A stretch of DNA of 64,000 bases from contig AP026073.1 in assembly GCA_024349765.1 (NCBI GenBank), positions 992,001-1,056,000 on the forward strand, read 5' to 3'. Origin of the DNA: Streptomyces nigrescens (lineage in GTDB: Bacteria > Actinomycetota > Actinomycetes > Streptomycetales > Streptomycetaceae). The position numbers and the translations under genes are program-made. Below the pieces are notes generated by a model. The model saw nothing but the letters and a program-made list of their open reading frames with translations, was not told the DNA's origin and searched no databases. Numbering within the stretch: the first letter of the stretch is position 1; each line of letters opens with the position of its first letter. Shown piece after piece: positions 18,710 to 28,695 of this stretch.

Positions 18710-20017
18710 ATGACCGACGCCCCGCACCCCCTCGCCATCGCCGAGATCCGGCTCACCCCGATCCTGGTGGCCGACCCCCCGCTGCTCAACACCCAGGGCG
18801 TACACCAGCCGTACACCCCGCGGCTGATCATCGAGCTGGTCACCGAGGGCGGGGTCACCGGGCTCGGCGAGACCTACGGGGACACCGGCTATCTCGACCT
18901 GGCCCGGCCGCTGGCCGCGGCGCTGATCGGCCGGCGGGTCACGGACCTGAACGGACTGCCCGCGCTCGCCGCCGAGGTGTGCGGGGACTCACCGGACGCC
19001 ACCGGCGGCGACGCGGTGCACGCCGGCGGGCTGCGCGGCGTCCGGACCGCCGAGAAGCTGCGCCTGTCGGTCCTCTCCGGCTTCGAGGTCGCCTGCCTGG
19101 ACGCCTGGGGGAGGGCCGCCGGACTGCCGGTCCACGCCCTGCTCGGCGGCAAGCTCCGGGACCGCGTGGAATACGGCGCGTACCTCTTCCACCGGTGGGC
19201 CGAACACCCCGGCGGCCGCGGCGAACGGGACGACTGGGGCGCGGCACTCGACCCGGCCGGGGTGGTGGCCCAGGCCCGCCGGTTCGCGGACACCTACGGC
19301 TTCACCTCCTTCAAGCTCAAGGGCGGCGTCTTCGAGCCCGCGCGGGAGGTCGCCGCGATCCGCGCGCTGGCCGCCGCGTTCCCCGGCCGGCCGCTGCGGC
19401 TCGACCCCAACGGCGCCTGGAGCACGGCCACTTCGCTGCGGGTCGCGGACGAGCTGGCGGACGTCCTGGAGTACCTGGAGGACCCGGCCGGCGGGACCGC
19501 GCGGATGGCGGAGGTGGCGGCCGGCACCCGCGTACCGCTGGCCACCAACATGTGCGTGACGACCTTCGACGAGATCGCCGAGGCGTTCCGCCGCCGCGCC
19601 GTCCAGGTGGTGCTCTGCGACCACCACTACTGGGGCGGGCTGCGCGCCACCCGCGAACTGGCCGCCGTCTGCCGGACCTTCGGCGTCGGCCTGTCCATGC
19701 ACTCCAACACCCACCTGGGCATCAGCCTGGCCGCGATGACCCAGGTGGCGGCGACCGTGCCGAACCTCCACCATGCCTGCGACACCCACTACCCGTGGCA
19801 GGCCGAGGACGTCCTCACCGAGCGGATCGCGATCCGCGACGGTCAGGTCGACGTCGGCGACGCCCCCGGCCTCGGCGTCACCCTCGACCGGGACCGGCTC
19901 GCCGCGCTGCACCGCCGCTGGCTGGCCGACGACGGCGGCCTGCGCGACCGCGACGACGCCGCCGCCATGCGCTGCGCCGACCCGGACTGGACCGTCCCGG
20001 CCGTCCCGCGCTGGTGA
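18710..20017 (+). CDS. Glucarate dehydratase-like enolase-superfamily enzyme
   Basis: This enzyme probably dehydrates D-glucarate to 5-keto-4-deoxyglucarate in sugar-acid catabolism. The 435-residue protein has the enolase N-terminal capping domain with LLNTQGVHQPYTPRLIIEL, typical of the glucarate dehydratase group. The TIM barrel contains the catalytic KLK in FTSFKLKGGVF, metal ligands in RLDPNGAW and EDPAGG, TNMCVTTFDE, and the catalytic His in SMHSNTHLGIS. ATG at 18710 follows GGAG. No kinase, aldolase or transporter for the pathway is adjacent, so the substrate is inferred from subfamily motifs only; another acid-sugar dehydratase is possible. Confidence 0.82.
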   Translation: MTDAPHPLAIAEIRLTPILVADPPLLNTQGVHQPYTPRLIIELVTEGGVTGLGETYGDTGYLDLARPLAAALIGRRVTDLNGLPALAAEVCGDSPDATGGDAVHAGGLRGVRTAEKLRLSVLSGFEVACLDAWGRAAGLPVHALLGGKLRDRVEYGAYLFHRWAEHPGGRGERDDWGAALDPAGVVAQARRFADTYGFTSFKLKGGVFEPAREVAAIRALAAAFPGRPLRLDPNGAWSTATSLRVADELADVLEYLEDPAGGTARMAEVAAGTRVPLATNMCVTTFDEIAEAFRRRAVQVVLCDHHYWGGLRATRELAAVCRTFGVGLSMHSNTHLGISLAAMTQVAATVPNLHHACDTHYPWQAEDVLTERIAIRDGQVDVGDAPGLGVTLDRDRLAALHRRWLADDGGLRDRDDAAAMRCADPDWTVPAVPRW

Positions 20018-20188
20018 CCGTGGCCGCCGGCGGGCCGGACCGGCGGCCGTACCCGGTCGCCGCCCGCCGGGGATCATGAACCCGGCCGTGGTCCTGTGCG
20101 CGGTCGCCCGGCACGCGTACGGTGAGGCACGGCTCAGTGGCAGCACGCCACAGTGGTCCCGTAGCGATCTTTGAAAGGGGCTGTTCCG

Positions 20189-21274
20189 ATGGCACAGGAA
20201 GTGCGCGGCGTGATCGCGCCGGGGAAGAACGAACCGGTCCGGCTGGAGACGATCCTGGTGCCGGACCCGGGTCCCGGCGAGGCCGTGGTGAAGATCCAGG
20301 CGTGCGGGGTGTGCCACACCGATCTGCACTACAAGCAGGGCGGCATCAACGACGAGTTCCCGTTCCTGCTCGGCCACGAGGCGTCCGGCGTCGTGGAGTC
20401 GGTCGGCGCCGGGGTCACCGACGTTGCGCCGGGGGACTTCGTCATCCTCAACTGGCGTGCGGTGTGCGGCCAGTGCCGGGCCTGTCTGCGCGGCCGCCCC
20501 CAATACTGTTTCGACACCCACAACGCCCGCCAGAAGATGACGCTGAAGGACGGCACGGAGCTGACGCCGGCGCTCGGCATCGGCGCCTTCGCCGACAAGA
20601 CGCTGGTCGCCGCGGGGCAGTGCACCAAGGTCGACCCGGAGGTGTCGCCCGCGGTGGCCGGCCTGCTGGGCTGCGGGGTGATGGCCGGCATCGGCGCCGC
20701 GATCAACACCGGCGGGGTCACCCGCGGCGACTCGGTCGCGGTCATCGGCTGCGGCGGGGTCGGCGACGCGGCCGTGGCCGGCGCCCGGCTGGCCGGCGCG
20801 GCCCGGATCATCGCCGTCGACATCGACGACCGCAAGCTGGACATCGCGCGCACCATGGGCGCCACCCACACCGTCAACTCCCGTACCACCGACCCCGTCG
20901 AGGCGATCCGCGAACTGACCGGCGGCTTCGGCGCGGACGTCGTCATCGAGGCGGTCGGCCGCCCCGAGACGTACAAACAGGCCTTCTACGCCCGCGATCT
21001 GGCCGGCACGGTCGTCCTGGTGGGTGTGCCCACCCCGGACATGACCCTGGAACTGCCGCTCCTGGACGTGTTCGGCCGCGGCGGCGCGCTGAAGTCCTCC
21101 TGGTACGGCGACTGCCTGCCGTCCCGCGACTTCCCGATGCTGATCGACCTGCACCAGCAGGGCCGGATCGACCTCTCCGCGTTCGTCACCGAGACCATCG
21201 GCATCGACGACGTCGAGCGGGCCTTCGACCGGATGCACGCCGGCGACGTGCTGCGTTCGGTGGTGACGCTCTGA
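20189..21274 (+). CDS. mscR: S-(hydroxymethyl)mycothiol dehydrogenase
   Basis: A zinc, NAD-dependent medium-chain dehydrogenase that oxidises the formaldehyde-mycothiol adduct and also serves in nitrosomycothiol reduction. The 361-residue protein has catalytic zinc ligands Cys39 ([10 protein letters not shown]), His63-Glu64 (GHEASGVVE) and a later Cys (LLGCGVMAG). Four structural-zinc cysteines lie at 93, 96, 99 and 107, and the Rossmann motif is [10 protein letters not shown] with the acidic VDIDDRK. The start [10 protein letters not shown] at 20189 follows GAAAGGGG by 8 bases. Its stop overlaps by one base the start of an MBL-fold partner, the usual actinobacterial pairing. Mycothiol dependence is inferred from subfamily sequence. 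Confidence 0.92.
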   Translation: MAQEVRGVIAPGKNEPVRLETILVPDPGPGEAVVKIQACGVCHTDLHYKQGGINDEFPFLLGHEASGVVESVGAGVTDVAPGDFVILNWRAVCGQCRACLRGRPQYCFDTHNARQKMTLKDGTELTPALGIGAFADKTLVAAGQCTKVDPEVSPAVAGLLGCGVMAGIGAAINTGGVTRGDSVAVIGCGGVGDAAVAGARLAGAARIIAVDIDDRKLDIARTMGATHTVNSRTTDPVEAIRELTGGFGADVVIEAVGRPETYKQAFYARDLAGTVVLVGVPTPDMTLELPLLDVFGRGGALKSSWYGDCLPSRDFPMLIDLHQQGRIDLSAFVTETIGIDDVERAFDRMHAGDVLRSVVTL

Positions 21275-21903
21275 TGGCGGCGCGGATCGACCACCTCGTC
21301 ACCTCGGGGACGTTCTCGCTCGACGGCGGCACCTGGGACGTCGACAACAATGTGTGGATCGTCGGGAACGACGACGAGGCGATCGTCATCGACGCCGCGC
21401 ACGACGCCGACGCCATCTTCGAGGCGCTGGCCGGCCGGACGCTGCGCGCGATCATCTGCACCCACGCGCACAACGACCACATCGACGCCGCCCCGGCGCT
21501 GGCCGCCCGCACCGGCGCCCGGATCCATCTGCACCCGGCCGACCTGCCGCTGTGGAAGATGACCCATCCCGGCACGGTCCCGGACGCGGACCTGGCCGAC
21601 GGCCAGGTCCTGACCATCGCCGGTACGGACCTGACCGTGCTGCACACCCCCGGTCACGCACCCGGGGCGGTCTGCCTCCACGCCCCCGACCTGGGCACCG
21701 TCTTCACCGGCGACACCCTTTTCCAGGGCGGCCCGGGCGCAACTGGCCGGTCCTTCTCGGACTTCCCGACGATCGTCGCGTCGATCCGGGACCGGCTGCT
21801 GACCCTGCCACCGGAGACGGTCGTACGCACCGGGCACGGCGACCCCACCACGATCGGGGCGGAGGCACCGCACCTGGACGAGTGGCTCAAGCGGGGCCAC
21901 TGA
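21274..21903 (+). CDS. MBL-fold hydrolase, partner of the mycothiol dehydrogenase
   Basis: A glyoxalase-II-like metallo-hydrolase, probably acting on the S-formylmycothiol product or another mycothiol thioester. The 209-residue protein has His64-x-His66-x-Asp68-His69 in CTHAHNDHIDAA, LHTPGHAPGAVCL (His), VFTGDTLFQGGPGATGR (Asp), and a late His in VVRTGHGDPTT. The ATG shares its first base with the last base of the mscR stop (TGATG), so translation is coupled. The stop codon forms the first bases of a 16-bp minisatellite. The thioester role is inference from operon context. Confidence 0.88.
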   Translation: MAARIDHLVTSGTFSLDGGTWDVDNNVWIVGNDDEAIVIDAAHDADAIFEALAGRTLRAIICTHAHNDHIDAAPALAARTGARIHLHPADLPLWKMTHPGTVPDADLADGQVLTIAGTDLTVLHTPGHAPGAVCLHAPDLGTVFTGDTLFQGGPGATGRSFSDFPTIVASIRDRLLTLPPETVVRTGHGDPTTIGAEAPHLDEWLKRGH

Positions 21904-21948
21904 GGCGGCGGGCCGCTGAGGCGGCGGGTCGCTGAGGCGGCGGGTCGC
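21901..21948. repeat. Three 16-bp tandem copies starting on a stop codon
   Basis: TGAGGCGGCGGG(C/T)CGC occurs at 21901, 21917 and 21933, and the next TGAG begins a fourth, broken copy. The TGA of the first unit is the stop codon of the MBL gene. Confidence 0.85.
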
Positions 21949-21973
21949 TGAGCCAGCCACGGGGGGTCCGGGC

Positions 21974-22068
21974 GCACGCATCCCGTAGGGCTCGGGCGAA
22001 CAGATCCCGTAGGGGGCACGAGCGCCCCCTGCGGGGCCACAACGCGGCGGGGGCGAGGGGTATTCCGG
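21974..22068 (-). repeat. Dispersed intergenic repeat, copy 2 (inverted)
   Basis: Read on the minus strand it gives GGAATACCCC, a C-rich stretch, GTTGTGGCCCCGCAGGGGGC, CCCCTACGGGATCTGTTCG and a final CCCTACGGGATGCG. It matches the copies at 13.4, 30.8 and 54.5 kb and lies in the convergent gap between the MBL and GH4 genes. Confidence 0.85.
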
Positions 22069-22140
22069 GTCCCGGGGCGGAGGGTATTCCGGGTCCCGGG
22101 GCCCGGGCGGAAGGTATTCCGGGTTCCGGGTTCCGGGGCG
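22059..22140. repeat. GGTATTCCGGG minisatellite, 3 copies
   Basis: GGTATTCCGGGT(C/T)CC(C/G)GG units begin at 22059, 22083 and 22113 with varying spacers. The first overlaps the GGAATACC end of the dispersed repeat, so the minisatellite looks like an expansion of that end. It finishes 40 bp from the GH4 stop. Confidence 0.75.
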
Positions 22141-22180
22141 GCGGGTGCTCCGGGGCCGAAGGACCGGTCCGTGGCTGTCC

Positions 22181-23518
22181 TCAGCCCTCCTTGGCCGCCC
22201 GCTCCAGGATGCGGGCGGCCACCGCGGGGGAGTCCACCAGGGGGTGCAGGGCCAGGGCGCGCAGAGCCGCGCCGCGGTCCTTGCGGGTGGCGGCCACCAC
22301 CGCCGCCCGTTCGACCGCCTTGACCTGGAGCATCAGCCCCAACTGGTCCTCGCGCAGCGGGCCGCAGGGCAGCGGCCGGGCGCCGTGCGCGGTCACCTCG
22401 CACACCGTCTCCACGATCGCGTCCGGCGCCAGCTGCGGCACCGTCGTGCCGTTGCGGACGTTCAGGATCAGCCGGGTGCCGCTGTCCCGCACGATGGCGT
22501 GCATCAGCGCCAGCGCCACCCGGTCGTAGCCGCCGCCCTCCAGGTCGTGGCTGTCGCGCTCCCAGCCGCCGCTGGCCTCCCGGCTGTGCGCCATGTACGT
22601 CTCCTCGCGCTCCAGCCGCGTCCGCTCCCACAGCGCGTACACCGCGTCCGGGCCGCCGGCCGCCGCAGCCCGCTCGAAGAAGCCGCCCTGCTGCTGGTCG
22701 AGGAACTCGCCGCGGGTCTCCGGGGTGTCCCGGAGGGAGTCGAGGGTCTCGCGGCGGAAGTAGTAGTAGTGCAGGTACTCGTTCGGGAGCACGCCCAGGG
22801 TCTGCAGCCATTCCGCGCCGAACAGCCGGCCCTCCTCGAAGGAGGCCAGCGCGGCGTCGTCGCCCAGCAGGCGCGGCAGCAGGTCGGTGCCCTCGAACGT
22901 CAACGACCGCAGCCAGCCGAGGTGGTTGAGGCCGACGTAGTCGTAGCCGACCCGGCCGCTCTCGAAGGCCGCCGGGTCCAGTCCCGCCGCCCGCGCGGCC
23001 CGGCGCACCAGCCCGACGGGGGAGTCGCAGATCCCGATGACGCGGTCGCCGAGCACCTGGGACATCGCCTCGGTCACCATGCCGGCGGGGTTGGTGAAGT
23101 TGATGACCCAGGCCGCCGGCGCGAGCTGGGCGACCCGCTCGGCGATGTGCAGCGCCACCGGGATCGTCCGCAGGCCGTACAGGACCCCGCCCGCGCCCAC
23201 CGTCTCCTGGCCCAGCACGCCCTCGGCCAGCGGGATGCGTTCGTCGCGTATCCGGCCGGCCGTGCCGCCCACCCGGATCGCCGAGAACACGAAGTCCGCC
23301 CCGGCCAGCGCCTCGTCCAGGCTCTGCGCGACCCGGACCGGCACCGGCGCCGGATGCCCCTCGGCAAGCCGTGTCAACACCTCCGCGATGACCGCCACCC
23401 GCCGGGTGTCGGTGTCGTGCAGCACCACCTCGGAGACGGAGTCCGCCGGGTCGGCCAGGAGCGCGCGGTAGACCAGCGGCACCCGGAAGCCGCCACCGCC
23501 GAGAATCGTGAGCCTCAT
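22181..23518 (-). CDS. GH4 family 6-phospho-beta-glucosidase
   Basis: GH4 glycosidases need NAD and a divalent metal and cleave sugars by a redox-elimination mechanism. The 445-residue protein opens MRLTILGGGGFRVPLVYRAL (Rossmann), then has VFSAIRVGGTAGRIRDER, QETVGAGGVLYGLRTIPVA, INFTNPAGMVTEA, the metal-site Cys in GICDSPVGL, and the His in GLNHLGWLR. The subfamily motifs fit 6-phospho-beta-glucosidase, although the preference for a phosphorylated substrate is inferred and no PTS gene is adjacent. It is divergent from a PfkB kinase gene 66 bp away, which may act in the same sugar pathway. Confidence 0.9.
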   Translation of the reverse strand: MRLTILGGGGFRVPLVYRALLADPADSVSEVVLHDTDTRRVAVIAEVLTRLAEGHPAPVPVRVAQSLDEALAGADFVFSAIRVGGTAGRIRDERIPLAEGVLGQETVGAGGVLYGLRTIPVALHIAERVAQLAPAAWVINFTNPAGMVTEAMSQVLGDRVIGICDSPVGLVRRAARAAGLDPAAFESGRVGYDYVGLNHLGWLRSLTFEGTDLLPRLLGDDAALASFEEGRLFGAEWLQTLGVLPNEYLHYYYFRRETLDSLRDTPETRGEFLDQQQGGFFERAAAAGGPDAVYALWERTRLEREETYMAHSREASGGWERDSHDLEGGGYDRVALALMHAIVRDSGTRLILNVRNGTTVPQLAPDAIVETVCEVTAHGARPLPCGPLREDQLGLMLQVKAVERAAVVAATRKDRGAALRALALHPLVDSPAVAARILERAAKEG

Positions 23519-23584
23519 GGGGCGGAACGTACCGCAGCATCAGGCACACTGGCGGCACGTGCCGATACGAGAGGGGCGTGCACG

Positions 23585-24730
23585 GTGACCAGCCGACGTG
23601 ATGTCCATCCGCCCACGGGCCCGGCCGAGATGCCACCGGGCCTCGACCCGCTGGCCGGCGTACGGGCGGACGGCGATCCGCGCACCGACGTCTACCTCAC
23701 CGGCACGGTCTTTCTCGACATCATCTTCACCGGCCTGGACTCCGCCCCGGTCCGCGGCACCGAATCCTGGGCCCGCGGCATGGGCTCCAGCCCCGGTGGT
23801 GTCGCCAACATGGCCACCGCCCTGGCCCGGCTCGGCCTGCGCACCTCCCTGGCCGCGGCCTTCGGTGACGACAAGTACGGCGAGTACTGCTGGGAGGCGC
23901 TCGAAGAGGGCGAGGGCATCGACCTGTCGCTGTCACGCACGGTCCCCGGCTGGCACTCCCCGGTCACCGTCTCCATGGCGTACGAGGGCGAGCGCACGAT
24001 GGTCTCGCACGGCCATCAGGCACCGCCCCCGGACTTCACCTTCGACGGCCGGCACGCACCGGGCTGCCCGCCGCCGTCCCGGGCCTGCGTCGCCTCGCTC
24101 GTGCCCGGCCGGCGGGAGCCCTGGCTGGAGTGCGCGGCCGGCCGCGGCAGCCGGATCTTCGCGGACGTCGGCTGGGACGACAGCGGCCGCTGGGACCCGG
24201 CCGACCTCGCCGACCTCGAACACTGCGAGGCGTTCCTGCCCAACGCCGAGGAGGCGATGCGCTACACCCGCACGACCTGCCCGCGCGCGGCCGCCCGCAA
24301 GCTGGCCGACCGGGTGCCGCTGGCCGTGGTCACGCTGGGCTCGGAGGGCGCGTACGCGGTGGACGGGCGGACCGGCGAGACCGCCGAGGTGCCGGCGATC
24401 GCGGTGGAGGCGCTGGACCCGACCGGCGCCGGCGACGTCTTCGTGGCGGGCTTCGTCACCGGCACCCTGGCCGACTGGCCGCTCACCGACCGGCTGGCGT
24501 TCGCGGGCCTGAGCGCCGCGCTGTCCGTGCAGGAGTTCGGCGGGTCGCTGTCCGCGCCGGGCTGGGCGGAGATCGCCGCCTGGTGGCAGCAGGTGCGGCT
24601 GTGCGAGGCGGGTGCCCCGGGTGCGCTGCGCCGGCAGTACGCCTTCCTCGACGAGGTGCTGCCCGCGGCCTACCGTCCGGCGCCGCTGGCCCGCGCGGTC
24701 CCCACGATCGGCTTCCGCCGCCCGGCCTGA
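23585..24730 (+). CDS. PfkB-family carbohydrate kinase
   Basis: A ribokinase/PfkB-family kinase that phosphorylates a sugar or nucleoside with ATP. The 381-residue protein has the N-terminal substrate motif SSPGGVANMATALARLGL (about 68-85), a middle domain with FADVGWDDSGRWD, and the C-terminal signature LDPTGAGDVFVAGF with the catalytic Asp in GAGD. GTG at 23585 follows GAGGGG by 8 bases; an ATG at 23631 is an alternative. The substrate is unknown. It shares a 66-bp divergent gap with the GH4 glycosidase gene, which suggests joint use in sugar degradation. A hairpin overlaps the stop. Confidence 0.88.
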   Translation: MTSRRDVHPPTGPAEMPPGLDPLAGVRADGDPRTDVYLTGTVFLDIIFTGLDSAPVRGTESWARGMGSSPGGVANMATALARLGLRTSLAAAFGDDKYGEYCWEALEEGEGIDLSLSRTVPGWHSPVTVSMAYEGERTMVSHGHQAPPPDFTFDGRHAPGCPPPSRACVASLVPGRREPWLECAAGRGSRIFADVGWDDSGRWDPADLADLEHCEAFLPNAEEAMRYTRTTCPRAAARKLADRVPLAVVTLGSEGAYAVDGRTGETAEVPAIAVEALDPTGAGDVFVAGFVTGTLADWPLTDRLAFAGLSAALSVQEFGGSLSAPGWAEIAAWWQQVRLCEAGAPGALRRQYAFLDEVLPAAYRPAPLARAVPTIGFRRPA

Positions 24731-24759
24731 GCCCCGCGCCGAAACCCCAGCTCAGGCCG
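24723..24759 (+). terminator. Terminator overlapping the PfkB stop codon
   Basis: CGGCCTGAGC (24723-24732) pairs perfectly with GCTCAGGCCG (24750-24759). The TGA stop lies within the left arm. Confidence 0.75.
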
Positions 24760-24814
24760 GCCGCCAGGAAAAACTCTCGGGCCTGTCGGTGCCCCGTCGT
24801 ACTCTTGTATCGCA

Positions 24815-24841
24815 AGGAGGCCGTGCCGCCAGGCACCTCCT
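24815..24841 (+). promoter_or_regulatory. Leader hairpin upstream of phoH
   Basis: AGGAG (24815) pairs with CTCCT (24837-24841) and GTGCC (24823) with GGCAC (24832-24836), with a 3-nt bulge. It lies 13-55 bp before the possible phoH starts and could shape translation, but this is inference. Confidence 0.35.
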
Positions 24842-24895
24842 CGGCACGTCTTCATGAGCAAAGGATGGGGGTTGAGCAGGCCACCGAGCCGCCCT

Positions 24896-25900
<1,005 letters not shown>

Positions 25901-25942
25901 GCCGGACGCACCGCGCGAACGAGAAGCGAGACGCAACGCCCC

Positions 25943-26440
25943 ATGTCCATCGACGTCAACAACGAATCCGGCACGGAGGTCGACGAGCAGGCGATCCTGG
26001 ACGTCGCCCGCTACGCCCTCGGCCGGATGCGCATCCACCCGCTCTCCGAGCTGTCCGTGATCGTCGTGGACGCCGAGGCCATGGAGCAACTCCATCTGCA
26101 GTGGATGGACCTGCCCGGACCGACCGATGTCATGTCCTTCCCGATGGACGAGCTGCGTCCGCCGGCCAAGGACGACGAGGAGCCCCCGCAGGGCCTGCTC
26201 GGTGACATCGTGCTCTGCCCGGAGGTCGCCAAGAAGCAGGGCGAGGAGGCGCCGACCGGGCACAGCATGGACGAGGAGCTCCAGCTGCTGACCGTGCACG
26301 GCGTCCTCCACCTCCTCGGTTACGACCACGAGGAGCCCGACGAGAAGGCCGAGATGTTCGGCCTCCAGGCGGCGATCGTCGACGGCTGGCGCGGCGAGCG
26401 GGGACTGACCGGCCCCTCGCCGGCGCCCACCGTGACCTGA
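25943..26440 (+). CDS. ybeY: Endoribonuclease YbeY (rRNA maturation factor)
   Basis: YbeY is a zinc-dependent single-strand RNase for 16S rRNA 3' processing and ribosome quality control. The 165-residue protein has [34 protein letters not shown], and the zinc motif [11 protein letters not shown] with His119, His123 and His129. It lies 42 bp after phoH and 9 bp before the CorC-like gene, so all three are probably one transcript. The C-terminal tail (about 25 residues after the motif) is ordinary for actinomycetes. Confidence 0.96.
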   Translation: MSIDVNNESGTEVDEQAILDVARYALGRMRIHPLSELSVIVVDAEAMEQLHLQWMDLPGPTDVMSFPMDELRPPAKDDEEPPQGLLGDIVLCPEVAKKQGEEAPTGHSMDEELQLLTVHGVLHLLGYDHEEPDEKAEMFGLQAAIVDGWRGERGLTGPSPAPTVT

Positions 26441-26449
26441 CGGGCGCCC

Positions 26450-27769
26450 GTGATGACCACCCAGCTGATCGCGGTCGCGGTCCTGCTCGTCGTGATCGCC
26501 TGGCTCGCCGCCTGCGCGGAGGCCGGCCTGGCCCGTACGACGAGCTTCCGCGCCGAGGAGGCGGTCCGTTCCGGCCGCCGCGGCAGCGCCAAGCTCGCCC
26601 AGGTCGCCGCCGACCCCACCCGCTACCTCAACGTCGCCCTGCTGGTGCGGGTCGGCTGCGAGATGGCCGCCGGCGCCCTGGTCACCTACGCCTGCCTGCG
26701 CTCGTTCGACGAGACCTGGCAGGCGCTGACCGTCGCCATCGCCGTGATGGTGCTGGTCAGTTATGTCGCGGTCGGCGTCTCGCCGCGGACGATCGGCCGC
26801 CAGCACCCGCTGAACACCGCCACCGCGGCCGCCTACGTCCTGCTGCCGCTGGCCCGCATCATGGGCCCGATCCCGCAGCTGCTGATCCTCATCGGCAACG
26901 CCCTCACCCCCGGCAAGGGCTTCCGCAAGGGCCCGTTCGCCTCCGAGGCCGAGCTGCGGTCGCTGGTCGACCTCGCCGAGAAGGAGTCGCTGATCGAGGA
27001 CGAGGAGCGCCGGATGGTGCACTCCGTCTTCCAGCTCGGCGACACCCTCGTCCGCGAGGTGATGGTGCCGCGCACGGACCTGGTCTCCGTCGAGCGGTTC
27101 AAGACCATCCGGCAGGCGCTGACCCTCGCGCTGCGCTCCGGTTTCTCCCGCATCCCGGTGACCGGCGAGAACGAGGACGACATCGTCGGCGTGGTCTATC
27201 TGAAGGACCTGGCCCGCAAGGTCCACATCAGCCGCGACGCGGAGACCGAGCTGGTCTCCACGGCCATGCGGCCCGCGGTCTTCGTGCCGGACACCAAGAA
27301 TGCCGGTGATCTGCTGCGCGAAATGCAGCAGGACCGCAATCACGTCGCGGTGGTCATCGACGAATACGGCGGCACCGCCGGAATCGTCACCATCGAGGAC
27401 ATTCTCGAAGAGATCGTCGGCGAGATCACCGACGAATACGACCGGGAATTGCCGCCGGTCGAGGACCTCGGTGACGGCCGCTACCGCGTCACCGCCCGCC
27501 TCGACATCGGCGACCTCGGCGAGCTGTACGGCCTGGCGGAGCTGGACGACGAGGACGTCGAGACGGTCGGCGGGCTGCTCGCCAAGCTGCTCGGCCGGGT
27601 CCCGATCGCCGGTGCCACGGCCGAGGTGGACCTCTCCGACACGGCCGCCGACCCCGAGCTGAAGGCGCTGCGGCTGACCGCCGAATCACCGGCCGGCCGC
27701 CGCAACAAGATCGTCACGGTGCTCTGCGAGCCGGTGCGGGCCACGGACGCCGGAGAGCTCTCCGCATAA
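26450..27769 (+). CDS. Hemolysin/CorC-CNNM family membrane protein with CBS pair
   Basis: A membrane protein with a DUF21 (CNNM) transmembrane domain, probably moving or sensing Mg2+/Co2+. The 439-residue protein has three to four hydrophobic segments in the first 145 residues, then the CBS pair beginning [15 protein letters not shown] and containing [22 protein letters not shown] and [27 protein letters not shown] CorC/HlyC C-terminal FAD-type domain follows. The start is GTG at 26450 or the next codon, ATG at 26453; neither has a strong ribosome-binding site, and coupling to ybeY (9 bp away) may serve instead. Transport direction cannot be read from sequence. Confidence 0.9.
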   Translation: MMTTQLIAVAVLLVVIAWLAACAEAGLARTTSFRAEEAVRSGRRGSAKLAQVAADPTRYLNVALLVRVGCEMAAGALVTYACLRSFDETWQALTVAIAVMVLVSYVAVGVSPRTIGRQHPLNTATAAAYVLLPLARIMGPIPQLLILIGNALTPGKGFRKGPFASEAELRSLVDLAEKESLIEDEERRMVHSVFQLGDTLVREVMVPRTDLVSVERFKTIRQALTLALRSGFSRIPVTGENEDDIVGVVYLKDLARKVHISRDAETELVSTAMRPAVFVPDTKNAGDLLREMQQDRNHVAVVIDEYGGTAGIVTIEDILEEIVGEITDEYDRELPPVEDLGDGRYRVTARLDIGDLGELYGLAELDDEDVETVGGLLAKLLGRVPIAGATAEVDLSDTAADPELKALRLTAESPAGRRNKIVTVLCEPVRATDAGELSA

Positions 27770-28095
27770 TCCGGGCGCACCCGGGAAATGCCGAAATCGG
27801 CGGTCGAAACAAGAAGCTGAAACGAGCGAGTGCTCCGGCACTTAACTTTCGGCGCCCGCTGCCTCCGGCGCTACTTATCTGCAGTGCACCGGAAATGTTC
27901 TGGAAGCCATTTCCGGTGGGGCTGGATTCTTCGCGGCGCGCCATGGAAGGATCTTCGGGCGGTCGCCGAAAGGCGGCCGTCCTGCGGGAGAGAAATCGTC
28001 CGAGAAATCTTGCCGCGCAGGTTGCCCCGGCCACGGGGGTCCGGGGCAGCCACCTTCTTCCTCACGCCGCGGGGCCGGCGCATATGCTCGCCGGT
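27770..28095. other. Gene-free, comparatively AT-rich stretch with a hairpin
   Basis: This 326-bp gap between the CorC-like and cytidine-deaminase-like genes is less GC-rich than its surroundings. It holds a perfect 11-bp hairpin, CACCGGAAATG (27887-27897) with CATTTCCGGTG (27908-27918), 118 bp past the CorC stop. The hairpin could be a late terminator or part of a small RNA. A frame open from 27895 reads through, but the deaminase-like homology starts only at 28096. Confidence 0.5.
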
Positions 28096-28455
28096 ATGAC
28101 CGAAGCCGCACCGCTGGACCCCGAAGACCGCAAGATCATCACGCTCGCGCGCTCGGCGCGGGCCCGTAACGGCGTGCCCGAAGGTGCCGCCGTACGCGAC
28201 GAGACCGGCCGCACCTACGTCGCCGGCACCGTCGCCCTGGACTCGTTGCAGCTCAGCGCCCTGCAGACGGCCGTGGCGATGGCCGTCGCCAGCGGCGCCA
28301 CGTCCCTGGAGGCGGCAGCGGTGGTCACCGACGCCGAGCGCGCCGCGGACGCGGACCGCGCAGCCGTCCGGGACCTCGGCGGCCCCGAGACGCCGGTCCT
28401 GGTCGCCGGCCTCGACGGCGCCCTGCGCACCACCGTCCCGGCGGGCGAGGCGTAA
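28096..28455 (+). CDS. Cytidine deaminase-like protein lacking the zinc and catalytic residues
   Basis: A 119-residue protein resembling the first part of cytidine deaminase: a helix followed by ARNGVPEGAAVRDETGRTYVAGTVALDSLQLSALQTAVAMAVASGA. In active enzymes the last part reads roughly NVENASYGLTVCAE, giving one zinc ligand and the catalytic Glu; here the place is taken by DSLQLSALQTA. The later PCxxC motif is also absent. It is therefore probably not a deaminase and may bind a nucleoside or have a structural role. ATG at 28096; an ATG at 28084 is in frame. It stands between the CorC-like gene and era, a place I recall as conserved in Streptomyces. Confidence 0.75.
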   Translation: MTEAAPLDPEDRKIITLARSARARNGVPEGAAVRDETGRTYVAGTVALDSLQLSALQTAVAMAVASGATSLEAAAVVTDAERAADADRAAVRDLGGPETPVLVAGLDGALRTTVPAGEA

Positions 28456-28498
28456 GGCGCGGCATAGCCGGCGAGGCGTCACCGAGGCACGGCAACAC

Positions 28499-28528
28499 GG
28501 GCGGGGCCCCAGGACGGGCTCCCCGCCC
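28499..28528 (+). terminator. Candidate terminator after the deaminase-like gene
   Basis: GGGCGGGG (28499-28506) pairs with CCCCGCCC (28521-28528). A second 7-bp hairpin, CCGGCGG/CCGCCGG, follows at 28569-28589. Confidence 0.5.
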
Positions 28529-28695
28529 AGGTCCGACCGGGGCCGCTCAGGTCCGCCCGGGTCTTCCCCCGGCGGGCCATAACCGCCGGCTATTACCGCA
28601 ACTCTTGGACGCGTCCCGGCCGGGGCGACGAAGATCATGGGTGTCAGCAGTCGTCGCCGGCCCCGCCGCCGGCCCGCGCCCACCAGGAGCCCGCC

